From contig NZ_MTBG01000022.1 in NCBI RefSeq assembly GCF_002119405.1, positions 1 to 58,736 of the forward strand: 58,736 nucleotides of DNA. The letters are read 5' to 3'. This DNA is from Pseudoruegeria sp. SK021 (lineage in GTDB: Bacteria; Pseudomonadota; Alphaproteobacteria; Rhodobacterales; Rhodobacteraceae). The notes below the pieces were generated by a model, which searched no databases, was not told where the DNA came from, and saw nothing but the letters and a program-made list of their open reading frames with translations. Positions 28,202-36,591 of the stretch are shown in pieces. Position 1 is the first letter of the stretch. Each line of letters starts with the position of its first letter. The translations under genes and the position numbers were made by a program.

Positions 28202-29431
28202 ATGACCGAAACAGATCTTGCACGCGGCCAGCTTGGCGGCGCGGTTCATCAAAAACCGCTATTCAGTCGCACAGGCGCGCAGGAGAGACTGTTTTCCAAG
28301 TTGTTTACTGGTCTGGTCTATGCCCAGATCTGGGAGGACCCCTGCGTCGACATGGCGGGACTGGAATTAGGTCCGGGCGATAACGTGATCTGCATTTCTT
28401 CGGGCGGCTGCAACCTGTTGTCGTATCTGACGGCAAACCCGGCATCGGTCACTGCCGTCGATCTGTCCCCGGCCCATGTGGCGCTGGTGCGTCTGAAACT
28501 GGTGGCGGCGCAGACCTTGCCGGACCACGCCGCCTTCTATGACCTGCTGGGCCATGCCAACCGCCCTTCCAACATCGCCCTGTATGACCGGTACGTTGCC
28601 CCTGCCCTCGATCCGGTCAGTCGCGCGTGGTGGGACGCGCGCCAAGGCCTGATGCCGCGCCGGGTCAACATGTTTGGCAAGGGCCTCTATCGCTTTGGCG
28701 TTCTGGGGCAGTTCATCTCGACGATGCACGTTGTCTCACGAATCGCCGGGGTCGATTACCGGCCATTGCTGGCGTGCCAATCCCTGGCCGAGCAGCAGGA
28801 TTTCTTTGACCGCGAGATCGCGCCGCTGTTCGATCGTGGGATCGTCAAAATGATCGCGCGTCGGCGGGCCTCGTTGTTCGGGCTCGGCATACCGCCAGCG
28901 CAATTCGACAAGTTGGCGCTGGACGGCGGCGGCGATATCGTGCCGGTCCTGCGCGAGCGCACCCGCAAGCTAATCTGCGATTTCCCGATCTCAGAGAACT
29001 ATTTCGCATGGGCCGCCTTCAACCGTGGCTATCGCGCCGATGGCAACGGGCCGGTCCCGCCCTATCTTGAGGCGGCCAATTTCGACATGGTCCGCGCGAA
29101 CGCGCCGCGCGCCAGCATCGTCAACCGCCCGCTGACAGCCGTTCTGGCCGACCTGCCCCCGGCCAGCAAACAGGCCTATGTGCTGCTCGATGCGCAGGAC
29201 TGGATGAACGACCGACAGTTGACCGACCTGTGGACCGAGATCACCCGAACCGCCACTCCCGGTGCCCGGGTGCTGTTCCGCACAGGCGGGGCCGCAGATA
29301 TTCTGCCCGGTCGCGTGCCAGCCCCGCTGCTGGACCGCTGGACGTATCAGCCAGACCGCTCGCATGCGCTTTGGCAGCAAGACCGCTCGGCGATTTATGG
29401 CGGGCTGCATCTGTACCAGATGAAGGACTAA
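28202..29431 (+). CDS. btaA: BtaA, diacylglycerol 3-amino-3-carboxypropyltransferase (DUF3419)
   Basis: A 409-residue enzyme that transfers the aminocarboxypropyl group of S-adenosylmethionine to diacylglycerol, giving diacylglycerylhomoserine, the first step of betaine lipid (DGTS) synthesis. Family signatures are LVYAQIWEDPCVDMAGLEL near residue 39, the SAM-binding SSGGCNLLSYL near 66, AVDLSPAHVAL near 86, and the C-terminal LLDAQDWM region. ATG 28202 is supported by AAAGGG 6-7 nt upstream; the longer frame that overlaps plcP is not family-like. btaB starts 3 bp after its stop. Confidence 0.93.
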   Translation: MTETDLARGQLGGAVHQKPLFSRTGAQERLFSKLFTGLVYAQIWEDPCVDMAGLELGPGDNVICISSGGCNLLSYLTANPASVTAVDLSPAHVALVRLKLVAAQTLPDHAAFYDLLGHANRPSNIALYDRYVAPALDPVSRAWWDARQGLMPRRVNMFGKGLYRFGVLGQFISTMHVVSRIAGVDYRPLLACQSLAEQQDFFDREIAPLFDRGIVKMIARRRASLFGLGIPPAQFDKLALDGGGDIVPVLRERTRKLICDFPISENYFAWAAFNRGYRADGNGPVPPYLEAANFDMVRANAPRASIVNRPLTAVLADLPPASKQAYVLLDAQDWMNDRQLTDLWTEITRTATPGARVLFRTGGAADILPGRVPAPLLDRWTYQPDRSHALWQQDRSAIYGGLHLYQMKD

Positions 29432-29434
29432 GCA

Positions 29435-30088
29435 ATGGCCGACCTGCCCCAAGGCGCCCTGATGGACAGCATCTATCGCAAGCAACGCCTGATCTATGAT
29501 GCCACGCGCAAATACTATCTGCTGGGCCGCGACGAGATGATCAACAGCCTGACCCCGCCCGAAAATGGCACGGTTTTGGAAGTTGCCTGCGGCACCGGTC
29601 GAAACCTGATCAAAACGGGACAACGCTATCCGACGGCACGGCTCTTTGGCCTCGACATATCGTCCGAGATGCTGATCACCGCACGAACAAATATCGCCCG
29701 GGCAGGCATGAGCGCGCGGACCCAGTTACAACAGGCCGACGCCTGCGATTTTGATGCAGCCGCCCTGTTCGGACAGACCCGCTTTGATCGTGTATTCCTG
29801 TCGTACAGCCTGTCGATGATCCCCGACTGGCAAGCCGCCCTCAGCATGGCGGCCTCGAAGGTGGCCCCGGGCGGGCAACTGGCCGTGGTGGATTTCGGCC
29901 AGCAAACCGGCCTGCCCCGTTGGTTCAATGCAGGGCTATTGGCGTGGCTGGCGAAGTTCCATGTCGCACCGCGCGGCACCCTGCCAGAGGTCCTAGGCCG
30001 GATCGGCGCGGACATGGGCGGCGCGGTCACAATCAGCCATCCGTTTCGCGACTACGCGGTACAAGGGCGGCTGACCCTCCCCTCCTGA
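29435..30088 (+). CDS. btaB: BtaB, SAM-dependent N-methyltransferase of betaine lipid synthesis
   Basis: A 217-residue class I methyltransferase that would trimethylate diacylglycerylhomoserine to DGTS. SAM motif I is LEVACGTGRNL near residue 48, LFGLDISSEML follows near 69, and a post-motif FLSYSLSMIPDW lies near 128. The start region has the BtaB-like SIYRKQRLIYDATRKYYLLGRD. It follows btaA by 3 bp, so the pair is co-translated or nearly so. It is the last gene of the plcP-btaAB unit and ends 13 bp before the convergent DUF4198 gene. Confidence 0.92.
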   Translation: MADLPQGALMDSIYRKQRLIYDATRKYYLLGRDEMINSLTPPENGTVLEVACGTGRNLIKTGQRYPTARLFGLDISSEMLITARTNIARAGMSARTQLQQADACDFDAAALFGQTRFDRVFLSYSLSMIPDWQAALSMAASKVAPGGQLAVVDFGQQTGLPRWFNAGLLAWLAKFHVAPRGTLPEVLGRIGADMGGAVTISHPFRDYAVQGRLTLPS

Positions 30089-30101
30089 GGCCACGGCTCG
30101 A

Positions 30102-30911
30102 TCATTGCGGCACCGCAAAGGTCATAGACGCCCACAGCGATCGCCACGCCGGACCGTTCTCCGCCGCATCCCACGCCACCGGCCGCAGCACGACGAAATT
30201 CAGCAGCACCTCGCTTGCGGCGGCGACCGGAACTTCCACCCGTCCTTCGGCATCGGTGCGCAACGTGGTATAGGTCACATCGGGCCCCAGACGTTGAAAG
30301 ACTTCAAGCTGCGCATCGCCGCGCGGCACGCCGCCCTCAAACAGGCGCACTGTGACCGGCGCGCCAGCAGGCTTGGTATAGGGGTTGGTCTCGGCCACAA
30401 TTTCGACCTCCAGACCAACCTGACCGTCCGCCCCTACGCCGTCACCGACCGCAATCAGGGATTTGGCATAGCGGCGGTATGCCTCGAGGAAGCCGGTCTC
30501 GGGAATACCGCGCACTTTGTGCTGGGCGACGGCATCGCCAAGGTCGTGCTGGGCTACAAACCCGGCGAACAGATCCCAATTGGCATAGGTCACACGATTG
30601 TCTGCCGTCTCATGCACAATCAGCAACAGACCATCCGCCCCGGATGGCATCGACAGCGCCGGACGGTCGCCCAATCGGCCTGCAACCGGACCAAGCGCAT
30701 CGGGCGACCCCGCCTCGAACCGCGCAAAGTTTGCGGGCAGGTAAGAATGGCTGGTCCCGTCAAAGTTTTGTCCGACCCTCAAATGCGCGGTGACTTGTTC
30801 CCCTGAGGCAATCTGATACGAATCAGGTGAGATCCAAAACTCATGCGCGTGTGCGGGCAGAGAACTGGCCGCAATGGACAAGATGACGGCGGCAGCATGG
30901 AAAAGGGGCAT
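30102..30911 (-). CDS. DUF4198 periplasmic protein (NikK-like)
   Basis: A 269-residue secreted protein. The signal peptide ends about AHA at residue 22, giving a mature protein that starts HEFWISPDSYQ, the hallmark of DUF4198 and of the nickel-uptake accessory protein NikK. An N-terminal His followed by acidic residues could ligate a metal. The rest is an Ig/carboxypeptidase-regulatory-like beta fold, with a C-terminal GRVEVPVAAAS strand region. Its start codon is 2 bp from that of the divergent hupE-like gene, so the two genes must be regulated together or overlap in their promoters. Cobalt or nickel handling is the inferred role. Confidence 0.82.
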   Translation of the reverse strand: MPLFHAAAVILSIAASSLPAHAHEFWISPDSYQIASGEQVTAHLRVGQNFDGTSHSYLPANFARFEAGSPDALGPVAGRLGDRPALSMPSGADGLLLIVHETADNRVTYANWDLFAGFVAQHDLGDAVAQHKVRGIPETGFLEAYRRYAKSLIAVGDGVGADGQVGLEVEIVAETNPYTKPAGAPVTVRLFEGGVPRGDAQLEVFQRLGPDVTYTTLRTDAEGRVEVPVAAASEVLLNFVVLRPVAWDAAENGPAWRSLWASMTFAVPQ

Positions 30912-30913
30912 GG

Positions 30914-32089
30914 ATGATCCATTGGAATGAGGTCACCACAAGGCTGCGCCTGTTGCGCGGGAAGTCAAGCGCCGCGATGGCGCTAATCCTGATCTTGGTG
31001 TTCGCGACTGCCGCACAGGCGCATGAAACCCGCCCCGCCATTGCCGATCTGGACATCGGGCAAACCCGGGCGCAACTGAGCATCACCCTGCCCCTCGAAG
31101 CACCGCTAGCCGAGATCGATCTGGACGGGATCACCGATACGAACGACGCCCCTCAGGCCGCCCAATATGACCAGCTTCGCGCCCTGTCTGCCCCGGATTT
31201 GGCGGCACTTGTGCGCAAGGATTGGCCGCGCCTGTCAGGCAAGATCACACTAGAAAGCGGCGGTGTGCGACTGCCATTGTCGCTGACGGGCGTGGATGTG
31301 CCCGCAGACATCGCCCGAGACCTGCCACGGGACTCACTGTTGTCGATCTCTGCGGCCTTACCGCCCGGCGACGCCGCCGTGACCTTTGCATGGGACGCGG
31401 ACCTCGGGCCCATCGTTCTGCGCCAGATCGGAGCAGGACCAGAGGGCTATACCGCGTATCTGACATCGGGCGCTGCCAGTGATCCGATCCCGCGCGGCGC
31501 CCAAGCGGCCCCGACCTCGGCGACAAGCAGCTTCCTGCGCTATCTCGTGTTGGGCTTTGAGCATATCATCCCGAAAGGCACCGATCATATTCTGTTCGTG
31601 CTTGGGCTGTTCTTCTTTTCGACCAAGCTGCGCCCGCTTTTGGTGCAAATTACCGCGTTTACCGCAGCGCATACGGTAACGCTGGCTCTGGCGATCTTTG
31701 GGGTCGTGTCGGTGCCGTCCGGGATCGTCGAGCCGCTGATTGCCTTATCAATCGCCTATATCGCGTTCGAAAACATCACCTTAAAACAGATCACCCCGTG
31801 GCGCACATTTGTCGTCTTCGCATTTGGACTGCTGCACGGCTTGGGCTTCGCATCGGTTCTGGGCGACATTGGCCTGTCATCCGGCCATGCCCTGCGCAGC
31901 CTTCTGGCCTTCAATATCGGCGTCGAGATTGGGCAACTGTCCGTCATCTTGCTGGCCTACGGGCTGATCGGCGCTTGGTTTGGCCAGAAACCATGGTACC
32001 GGACCCGTATCGCCATTCCGGCGTCGGTGATGATCGGCTTGGTGGGCGTTTATTGGTTCGTGGAGCGGATAGTGGGTCAGATCGCCTGA
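30914..32089 (+). CDS. hupE: HupE/UreJ-family membrane protein
   Basis: A 391-residue protein with a signal peptide (about 1-35, ending AQA) and a periplasmic domain of about 170 residues. The C-terminal HupE/UreJ_2 membrane domain has six or so helices. The conserved segment LGFEHIIPKGTDHILFVLGLF starts that domain and keeps the histidines thought to bind nickel or cobalt. AFTAAHTVTLALA and LLHGLGFA follow. The mature N-terminus would be HETRP, again His-Glu. AAGGGG lies 5 nt before ATG 30914, overlapping the divergent gene's first codons. The transported metal is not determinable from sequence; the B12-dependent nrdJ would create cobalt demand. Confidence 0.87.
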   Translation: MIHWNEVTTRLRLLRGKSSAAMALILILVFATAAQAHETRPAIADLDIGQTRAQLSITLPLEAPLAEIDLDGITDTNDAPQAAQYDQLRALSAPDLAALVRKDWPRLSGKITLESGGVRLPLSLTGVDVPADIARDLPRDSLLSISAALPPGDAAVTFAWDADLGPIVLRQIGAGPEGYTAYLTSGAASDPIPRGAQAAPTSATSSFLRYLVLGFEHIIPKGTDHILFVLGLFFFSTKLRPLLVQITAFTAAHTVTLALAIFGVVSVPSGIVEPLIALSIAYIAFENITLKQITPWRTFVVFAFGLLHGLGFASVLGDIGLSSGHALRSLLAFNIGVEIGQLSVILLAYGLIGAWFGQKPWYRTRIAIPASVMIGLVGVYWFVERIVGQIA

Positions 32090-32098
32090 CCCACCGGA

Positions 32099-32824
32099 TC
32101 AGGCGTCGGCCTCGTCAGGCGAGATGCCCTTGAAGCCACGGGCAACCACGAACTTTTCAGAGCTGTCCGACCGACTTGCGTTGGGTTTGACATTGGCCAC
32201 GGATTTAAACCGCAGTTTCAGCAGCTTTTGCAACTCGCCCTCGGCCCCACCCGCCAAAACTTTGGCGACGAACGTGCCGTTCTCGGCCAAGACATCAAAG
32301 GCCAAATAGGCCGCGGCCTCGCAGAGGGCAATGATGCGGATGTGGTCGGTCTGTTTGTGCCCGGAACTGGCGGCAGCCATGTCCGACATCACGACATCGG
32401 CAGGCCCGTCCAGCCAGCCTTTCACAACATCATCAGCACCGTCTGACAAGAAATCCAGCACGTGAATTTCCGCCCCTGCAATCGGCTCGACCTCTTGCAA
32501 GTCGAGGCCGACAACCCGCCCGCGCGCCTTGCCGCCCTTGGTCCCAAGCGCATTGACCCGGTCCACGGCGATCTGGCACCAGCCCCCCGGGGCGCAGCCA
32601 AGATCCAGAACCCGGGCGCCGGGCACCAGAAACCGGAACTTGTCGTCCAGTTCAGAGATCTTGAAGGCCGCGCGGCCGCGAAACCCCTCGGCCCGCGCCC
32701 GGGCGACATAGGGATCGTTAAGCTGACGCTCAAGCCACAGGGTCGAAGACAGCTTCCGCCCCCGCGCCGTTTTGACTTTCACACGCAAGTCGCGCGCACC
32801 GCGACCACTGGTCGGTTTGGCCAT
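32099..32824 (-). CDS. rlmE: 23S rRNA (uridine-2552-2'-O)-methyltransferase RlmE
   Basis: A 241-residue FtsJ/RrmJ-type methyltransferase that modifies U2552 in the ribosomal A-loop late in 50S assembly. SAM motif [14 protein letters not shown] is near residue 73, [15 protein letters not shown] near 147, the catalytic Lys lies in FVAKVLAGG, and the C-terminal ARGFKG closes the fold. The N-terminal extension of about 35 basic residues is common in alphaproteobacteria. It starts 3 bp after the ppx/gppA-like stop codon, forming a two-gene operon. It is convergent with hupE. Confidence 0.94.
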   Translation of the reverse strand: MAKPTSGRGARDLRVKVKTARGRKLSSTLWLERQLNDPYVARARAEGFRGRAAFKISELDDKFRFLVPGARVLDLGCAPGGWCQIAVDRVNALGTKGGKARGRVVGLDLQEVEPIAGAEIHVLDFLSDGADDVVKGWLDGPADVVMSDMAAASSGHKQTDHIRIIALCEAAAYLAFDVLAENGTFVAKVLAGGAEGELQKLLKLRFKSVANVKPNASRSDSSEKFVVARGFKGISPDEADA

Positions 32825-32827
32825 AAC

Positions 32828-33952
32828 TCAGCCGCCTTTCTGATTTTGAAACGTGTCACTGCCGAACAATCCGTCAGCAGACATCTGAGCATAAAGCAGC
32901 CCTTCGCGCAGCCCCCGGTCGGCCACGGACAGCCGGTCGGTAGGCCACAGCCTGAGCAGGGCCTGCAAGATCGCCGCGCCCGGCATGATCAGCGTATGCC
33001 GATCCCGTCCAATCCGCGGATCGGTCCGCCGCCCTTCCGGGCCCAGTCGTAAATATTCATGGATCACTGTGTCGATCTGATCCGAGCTTAACTCCATCCC
33101 GTCCACCAAAGCCCGGTCATACCGGCGCAACCCCAGATGCGACGCAGCCACGGTCGTGACGGTGCCGCTGGTCCCGACAATCTGAAAACCGCTACGCTCG
33201 TGCAACAGATCATAGGGGGTGAAGCTGGCAAGGTTTTCTTCAAAGAACCAGCTCATCAGCGCGAACCGTCCCGCATCGTCTTCGACGTCGATGAACCGGT
33301 CCCGCAAGGTGGCAACGCCCAGCGGCACCGAAATCCAGTCCACAACCTTTGCGCCACGGCGGCCTGGTTCTGAGAACGGCCGCCCATGCATCGCCAGAAT
33401 GGCCGCCGAGCGTTCCTCCGGCGCGACCTGAGACAGATCGATCCAAACCAGTTCGGTCGAACCGCCGCCGATATCGACCACCAGCAACTGTTCGGCAGAC
33501 CGATGCACCAGTGGTCCGCAGCTAACTACTGCAAGGCGGGCTTCTTCCTCGGGCGAGATCACTTCCAGCTTTAAGCCGGTTTCGCGTTGAACCTGTGCGA
33601 TGAAGGCCGGGCCGTTGCGGGCCCTCCGGCAGGCTTCGGTCGCGACAAGCCGCATCCGCTTAACCCGGTGTTGATCAAGTTTACGGCTGCAAACGCGCAA
33701 GGCTTGAACCGTGCGTCGGACCGCGACACGCGAAAGCGATCCGGAACTTTCCAGTCCGGTTCCCAATTGAACAGCCTTTGAGAAGCTGTCAACGATGCGC
33801 AGATGATCTCCCTCGGCACGGGCAATCAACATACGGCAACTATTTGTGCCCAGATCGAGCGCCGCATACAGCTCATCTGGGTTGGCAGGCTGGGGGGAAC
33901 GAACACCATGTATCGGCAGCGTCTCGACCAGCCCGGAACGCCTGGGCGTCAT
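32828..33952 (-). CDS. ppx: Ppx/GppA-family exopolyphosphatase
   Basis: A 374-residue phosphatase of the actin-like ASKHA superfamily acting on polyphosphate or pppGpp. YAALDLGTNSCRMLIAR near residue 30 is phosphate loop 1, and LLVVDIGGGSTELVWI near 165 is the second. ISPEEEARLAVV and the glutamate motif between these loops match the family. GTSGTVTTVAA near 260 is also typical. ATG 33952 is supported by GGAGGG 5 nt upstream; an in-frame ATG at 33964 is the alternative. It is co-directional with rlmE, with 3 bp between them. The C-terminal HD domain of longer GppA proteins is missing, as is usual for this short form. Confidence 0.9.
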   Translation of the reverse strand: MTPRRSGLVETLPIHGVRSPQPANPDELYAALDLGTNSCRMLIARAEGDHLRIVDSFSKAVQLGTGLESSGSLSRVAVRRTVQALRVCSRKLDQHRVKRMRLVATEACRRARNGPAFIAQVQRETGLKLEVISPEEEARLAVVSCGPLVHRSAEQLLVVDIGGGSTELVWIDLSQVAPEERSAAILAMHGRPFSEPGRRGAKVVDWISVPLGVATLRDRFIDVEDDAGRFALMSWFFEENLASFTPYDLLHERSGFQIVGTSGTVTTVAASHLGLRRYDRALVDGMELSSDQIDTVIHEYLRLGPEGRRTDPRIGRDRHTLIMPGAAILQALLRLWPTDRLSVADRGLREGLLYAQMSADGLFGSDTFQNQKGG

Positions 33953-33964
33953 AACGCCCTCCAT

Positions 33965-34481
33965 TTGTGGTTATGGACAAGGTAGACGTGACAGTTCTGC
34001 AACGCAAGCGTTCACAGGTCACTTCTCGGTTCCAAACGCGTGAGATCAGTACTGATCGCAGAGGTTAGACCCGGTCGCCGCCCACCTTATTACGGCACCT
34101 ATGCGTCGAGGCGATCATCCCAAAGACTCCGCGTCAGCAGATCACAGGGCGGGCGCATCACATCCAGATGCATGGCGACTTCATCCTCAAGCACAGATAT
34201 TTGGGCCAGGTTGATATGCTGCATTCGCCCATCGCCTGCCTATTGAAAAGGCGCCACTAAATCGATTGAGGCGATTCTTTGCCAAACGCGCCAAAGTTTG
34301 CCTCCAATTCGTTAACAACTCTTGTTTGATGCAAATATTACGGCTAAATCGATAACAACAAACTTAACGTCAAGACGAAGAATCACGTCACGTCATTTCG
34401 CTAACCGTTTGAATGCCGCGACCACGTACTTAAGGGCACCGCTGACTTGGTGACCAGTTTCATTTTAAAGGTGCTTAACGT
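33965..34481. other. 517-bp intergenic region upstream of the second VPLPA-CTERM gene
   Basis: Between the divergent ppx and VPLPA-CTERM genes. From about 34250 onward it is AT-rich, with several TTAAC or GTTAAC sequences (near 34311, 34361 and 34476). A possible 41-codon frame on the minus strand (34099-34224) is listed separately. No terminator or RNA gene is recognised. Confidence 0.45.
34099..34224 (-). CDS. Possible 41-aa small protein
   Basis: The frame MQHINLAQISVLEDEVAMHL continues to a total of 41 residues, ending WDDRLDA. Its composition is balanced, acidic and helical, unlike typical shadow frames. The start ATG is at 34224. AGGCAGG lies about 12 nt upstream, which is a poor position for a ribosome site. 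No family is recognised. It is upstream of and co-directional with ppx. It may be a chance frame. Confidence 0.3.
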   Translation of the reverse strand: MQHINLAQISVLEDEVAMHLDVMRPPCDLLTRSLWDDRLDA

Positions 34482-35192
34482 ATGAAAAAGTTGATTGTTG
34501 CCATCGCCGTGTTCTCTGGCCTTTCTTCCGCCGCACAGGCCGCGCCTGTTCTGATCGACGCCTTTAACGCCGAACAGATTGTCGCGTACAAACCAATCCC
34601 TGGCTTCGTTTCGGATCAGAGCGAAGTCGAAGCCCCGGTCATCGGCGGATATCGTGACATCAGTGTCGTCTCGAGTGCGACCGCGTATTTTGGTTCGATC
34701 CTGCAAGTTGTCGACGGTGAAGGCAGCATTGATCTGTCCAACACCCGTGGCGTCACCGGTTCGGGATCCGTGACCTGGGATGGTATGGGATCAACTGGCC
34801 TGGGCGGCATCGATTTGACCGATGGCGGCAGCAATGATGCCTTGATCACCAGCATTGTGTTTTCACGTGGGTCCGGGGCGCTGACATTTAGCGCTGTCGA
34901 CACGAACGGCGTCAGCGGAATGGCAACATACGCCTTTAATACCGATATCTCGTCGGCCTCCCCGGTGGCTTTTCTGTTTTCCAGCTTTTCAAATGGCGTT
35001 GACCTGACCTCGGTCAATTCTCTGACCATGTTGATGAGCGGCATTGATCCAGCTGCATCCAACTCGGTCGGGTCGGTCTATGCTGGCGTAGCCCCCGTTC
35101 CTGCGCCGGTGCCTCTGCCTGCCGCTGGCTTGTTGCTGGGCACGGTGCTTTTGGGTGGCGGTGTTGCAGCCCGTCGGCGCAAGACTGCCTGA
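34482..35192 (+). CDS. VPLPA-CTERM sorting domain-containing surface protein
   Basis: A 236-residue secreted protein with a signal peptide (1-20, ending AQA). The beta-rich Gly/Ser/Asp/Thr body has no recognised domain. The C-terminal sorting signal is VPLPAAGLLLGTVLLGGG plus a basic end (AARRRKTA). It differs from the 23390 protein in the body but shares the signal and a similar leader (AAAGGTGCTTAACG before the ATG). AAAGG lies 8-10 nt before the start. Processing by an exosortase is expected from family knowledge. A strong terminator follows. Confidence 0.88.
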   Translation: MKKLIVAIAVFSGLSSAAQAAPVLIDAFNAEQIVAYKPIPGFVSDQSEVEAPVIGGYRDISVVSSATAYFGSILQVVDGEGSIDLSNTRGVTGSGSVTWDGMGSTGLGGIDLTDGGSNDALITSIVFSRGSGALTFSAVDTNGVSGMATYAFNTDISSASPVAFLFSSFSNGVDLTSVNSLTMLMSGIDPAASNSVGSVYAGVAPVPAPVPLPAAGLLLGTVLLGGGVAARRRKTA

Positions 35193-35227
35193 ACCTCGGG
35201 CCACACGTACTCGGCCTTTGCAATTTG

Positions 35228-35253
35228 GGCGCGCCATCACGGCGCGCCTTTTT
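35228..35253 (+). terminator. Rho-independent terminator after the second VPLPA-CTERM gene
   Basis: GGCGCGCC (35228-35235) and GGCGCGCC (35241-35248) form an 8-bp G/C stem with loop ATCAC, followed by TTTTT (35249-35253). Confidence 0.85.
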
Positions 35254-35323
35254 CTTTGTCCGGCCGATTGCAAGCAATCGTCCTTGACCGCAGCAAGCAC
35301 CTTGGCTATTGCCAAGCACGGTC

Positions 35324-35397
35324 GCGGGTGTAGCTCAATGGTAGAGCAGCAGCTTCCCAAGCTGAATACGAGGGTTCGATTCCCTTCACCCGCTCCA
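35324..35397 (+). tRNA. tRNA-Gly (anticodon CCC)
   Basis: A 74-nt cloverleaf. The acceptor stem GCGGGTG pairs with CACCCGC, the D-arm is GCTC/GAGC, and the T-arm is GAGGG-TTCGATT-CCCTT. The anticodon loop TTCCCAA gives CCC at 35356-35358, and the CCA tail is encoded (35395-35397). The first anticodon-stem pair is a G-A mismatch. Two small hairpins (35265-35280 and 35301-35316) lie just upstream. It reads GGG codons. Confidence 0.95.
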
Positions 35398-35422
35398 ACA
35401 CCCTATCTCTCCGCTCAGGGCA

Positions 35423-36526
35423 TCAATCCGCGATCTGCCCCCCTGTCAGGGCTACAGACACAGCTGTCGTCGACGGGCCTGAGATCGGCAAGCCGCGCAG
35501 ACATCGGACCGCCAAAAATCCGAAAGCCTGCGCCTCAAGCATATCCCCATCAAGGCCGACATCTTCGACTGGCGCGACCGAACAGCCAAGCGTCTGCGCG
35601 AGGTCGCGCATAATAACGGGATTGCGCCGCCCTCCGCCGGTCACAAGCACCCGAACTGCCGGAGCCGGGCACAGCTGGAGACCGCGCGCGACCCCGATCA
35701 CAGCCGCATGAGCAAGGGTCGCGGCCGCGCAAGCATCTGGCAGCGTAGCGACATCGGCGGTCAGTTGCGCAAACGCATCGCGGTCAAGGCTTTTCGGCGC
35801 AGGCTGATCGAAATACGGGTGGGCCGCGAACCGTGCCAGCACCCGGTCGTCAGCAATACCCGCAGCAGCCAAGGCCCCGTCTATATCCAGATCCACCCCG
35901 AACCGTCGGCGCATCAGGTCATTGATCGGCGCGTTGGCTGGACCGGTATCAAAGGCCAGCATCGCACCGGGATCAAATGGTGACGTCTTCTCCGGATCAA
36001 TCCAAGTTAAGTTTCCGACGCCGCCAAGATTGAGGAACACCACGGGAGCTGTCGCGCCGATCCGCTGCGCCAGCGCGAAGTGAAAGACCGGAGCCAACGG
36101 CGCGCCCTGCCCGCCCGCAGCCACATCTGCACTGCGGAAATCCCACGCCACCGGCAGCCCCAACCCTTGGGCCAGTTTGGCGCCTTCGCCCGCCTGATGT
36201 GTGCCGCGCATTGCAGGCTCATGCGCCAACGTCTGACCGTGAAAGCCAACAAGGTCGGCCCCGTCAAACCCGGACAAAAGTGCAAGATGGGCGCGATCAA
36301 CCACCTCGGCCGCCGCCGCAACCGCAGGCTCGCCCGGCCATCGTCCAAGCCCGGCCCGCAGCACGGCGCGCTCTGCCTCGGTATAAGCGCGATACCCGGT
36401 GGCGCCAAAATCGGTGATCTGCACCCCATCGGTCAGAATCATAGCCGCATCGACCCCGTCCAATGACGTTCCCGACATGGATCCCAGAGCCCAGATCGGA
36501 CCCGCTTCGGCACGCTGTCGCAACAT
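35423..36526 (-). CDS. anmK: Anhydro-N-acetylmuramic acid kinase
   Basis: A 367-residue sugar kinase that phosphorylates and opens 1,6-anhydro-MurNAc during peptidoglycan recycling. The N-terminal [15 protein letters not shown] is the phosphate-binding signature. Also visible are [27 protein letters not shown] near residue 165, [11 protein letters not shown] near 195 and [12 protein letters not shown] near 300. ATG 36526 was chosen because AAGGA lies 7 nt upstream; an in-frame GTG five codons earlier is less likely. It is divergent from tyrS, an arrangement common in Rhodobacterales as far as I recall. Confidence 0.94.
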   Translation of the reverse strand: MLRQRAEAGPIWALGSMSGTSLDGVDAAMILTDGVQITDFGATGYRAYTEAERAVLRAGLGRWPGEPAVAAAAEVVDRAHLALLSGFDGADLVGFHGQTLAHEPAMRGTHQAGEGAKLAQGLGLPVAWDFRSADVAAGGQGAPLAPVFHFALAQRIGATAPVVFLNLGGVGNLTWIDPEKTSPFDPGAMLAFDTGPANAPINDLMRRRFGVDLDIDGALAAAGIADDRVLARFAAHPYFDQPAPKSLDRDAFAQLTADVATLPDACAAATLAHAAVIGVARGLQLCPAPAVRVLVTGGGRRNPVIMRDLAQTLGCSVAPVEDVGLDGDMLEAQAFGFLAVRCLRGLPISGPSTTAVSVALTGGQIAD

Positions 36527-36591
36527 GGTCTTTTCCTTCACAGGTCTTGCCCCTATAAGCCACTGATTGCCCGAGAATGGACCCTGCGACG

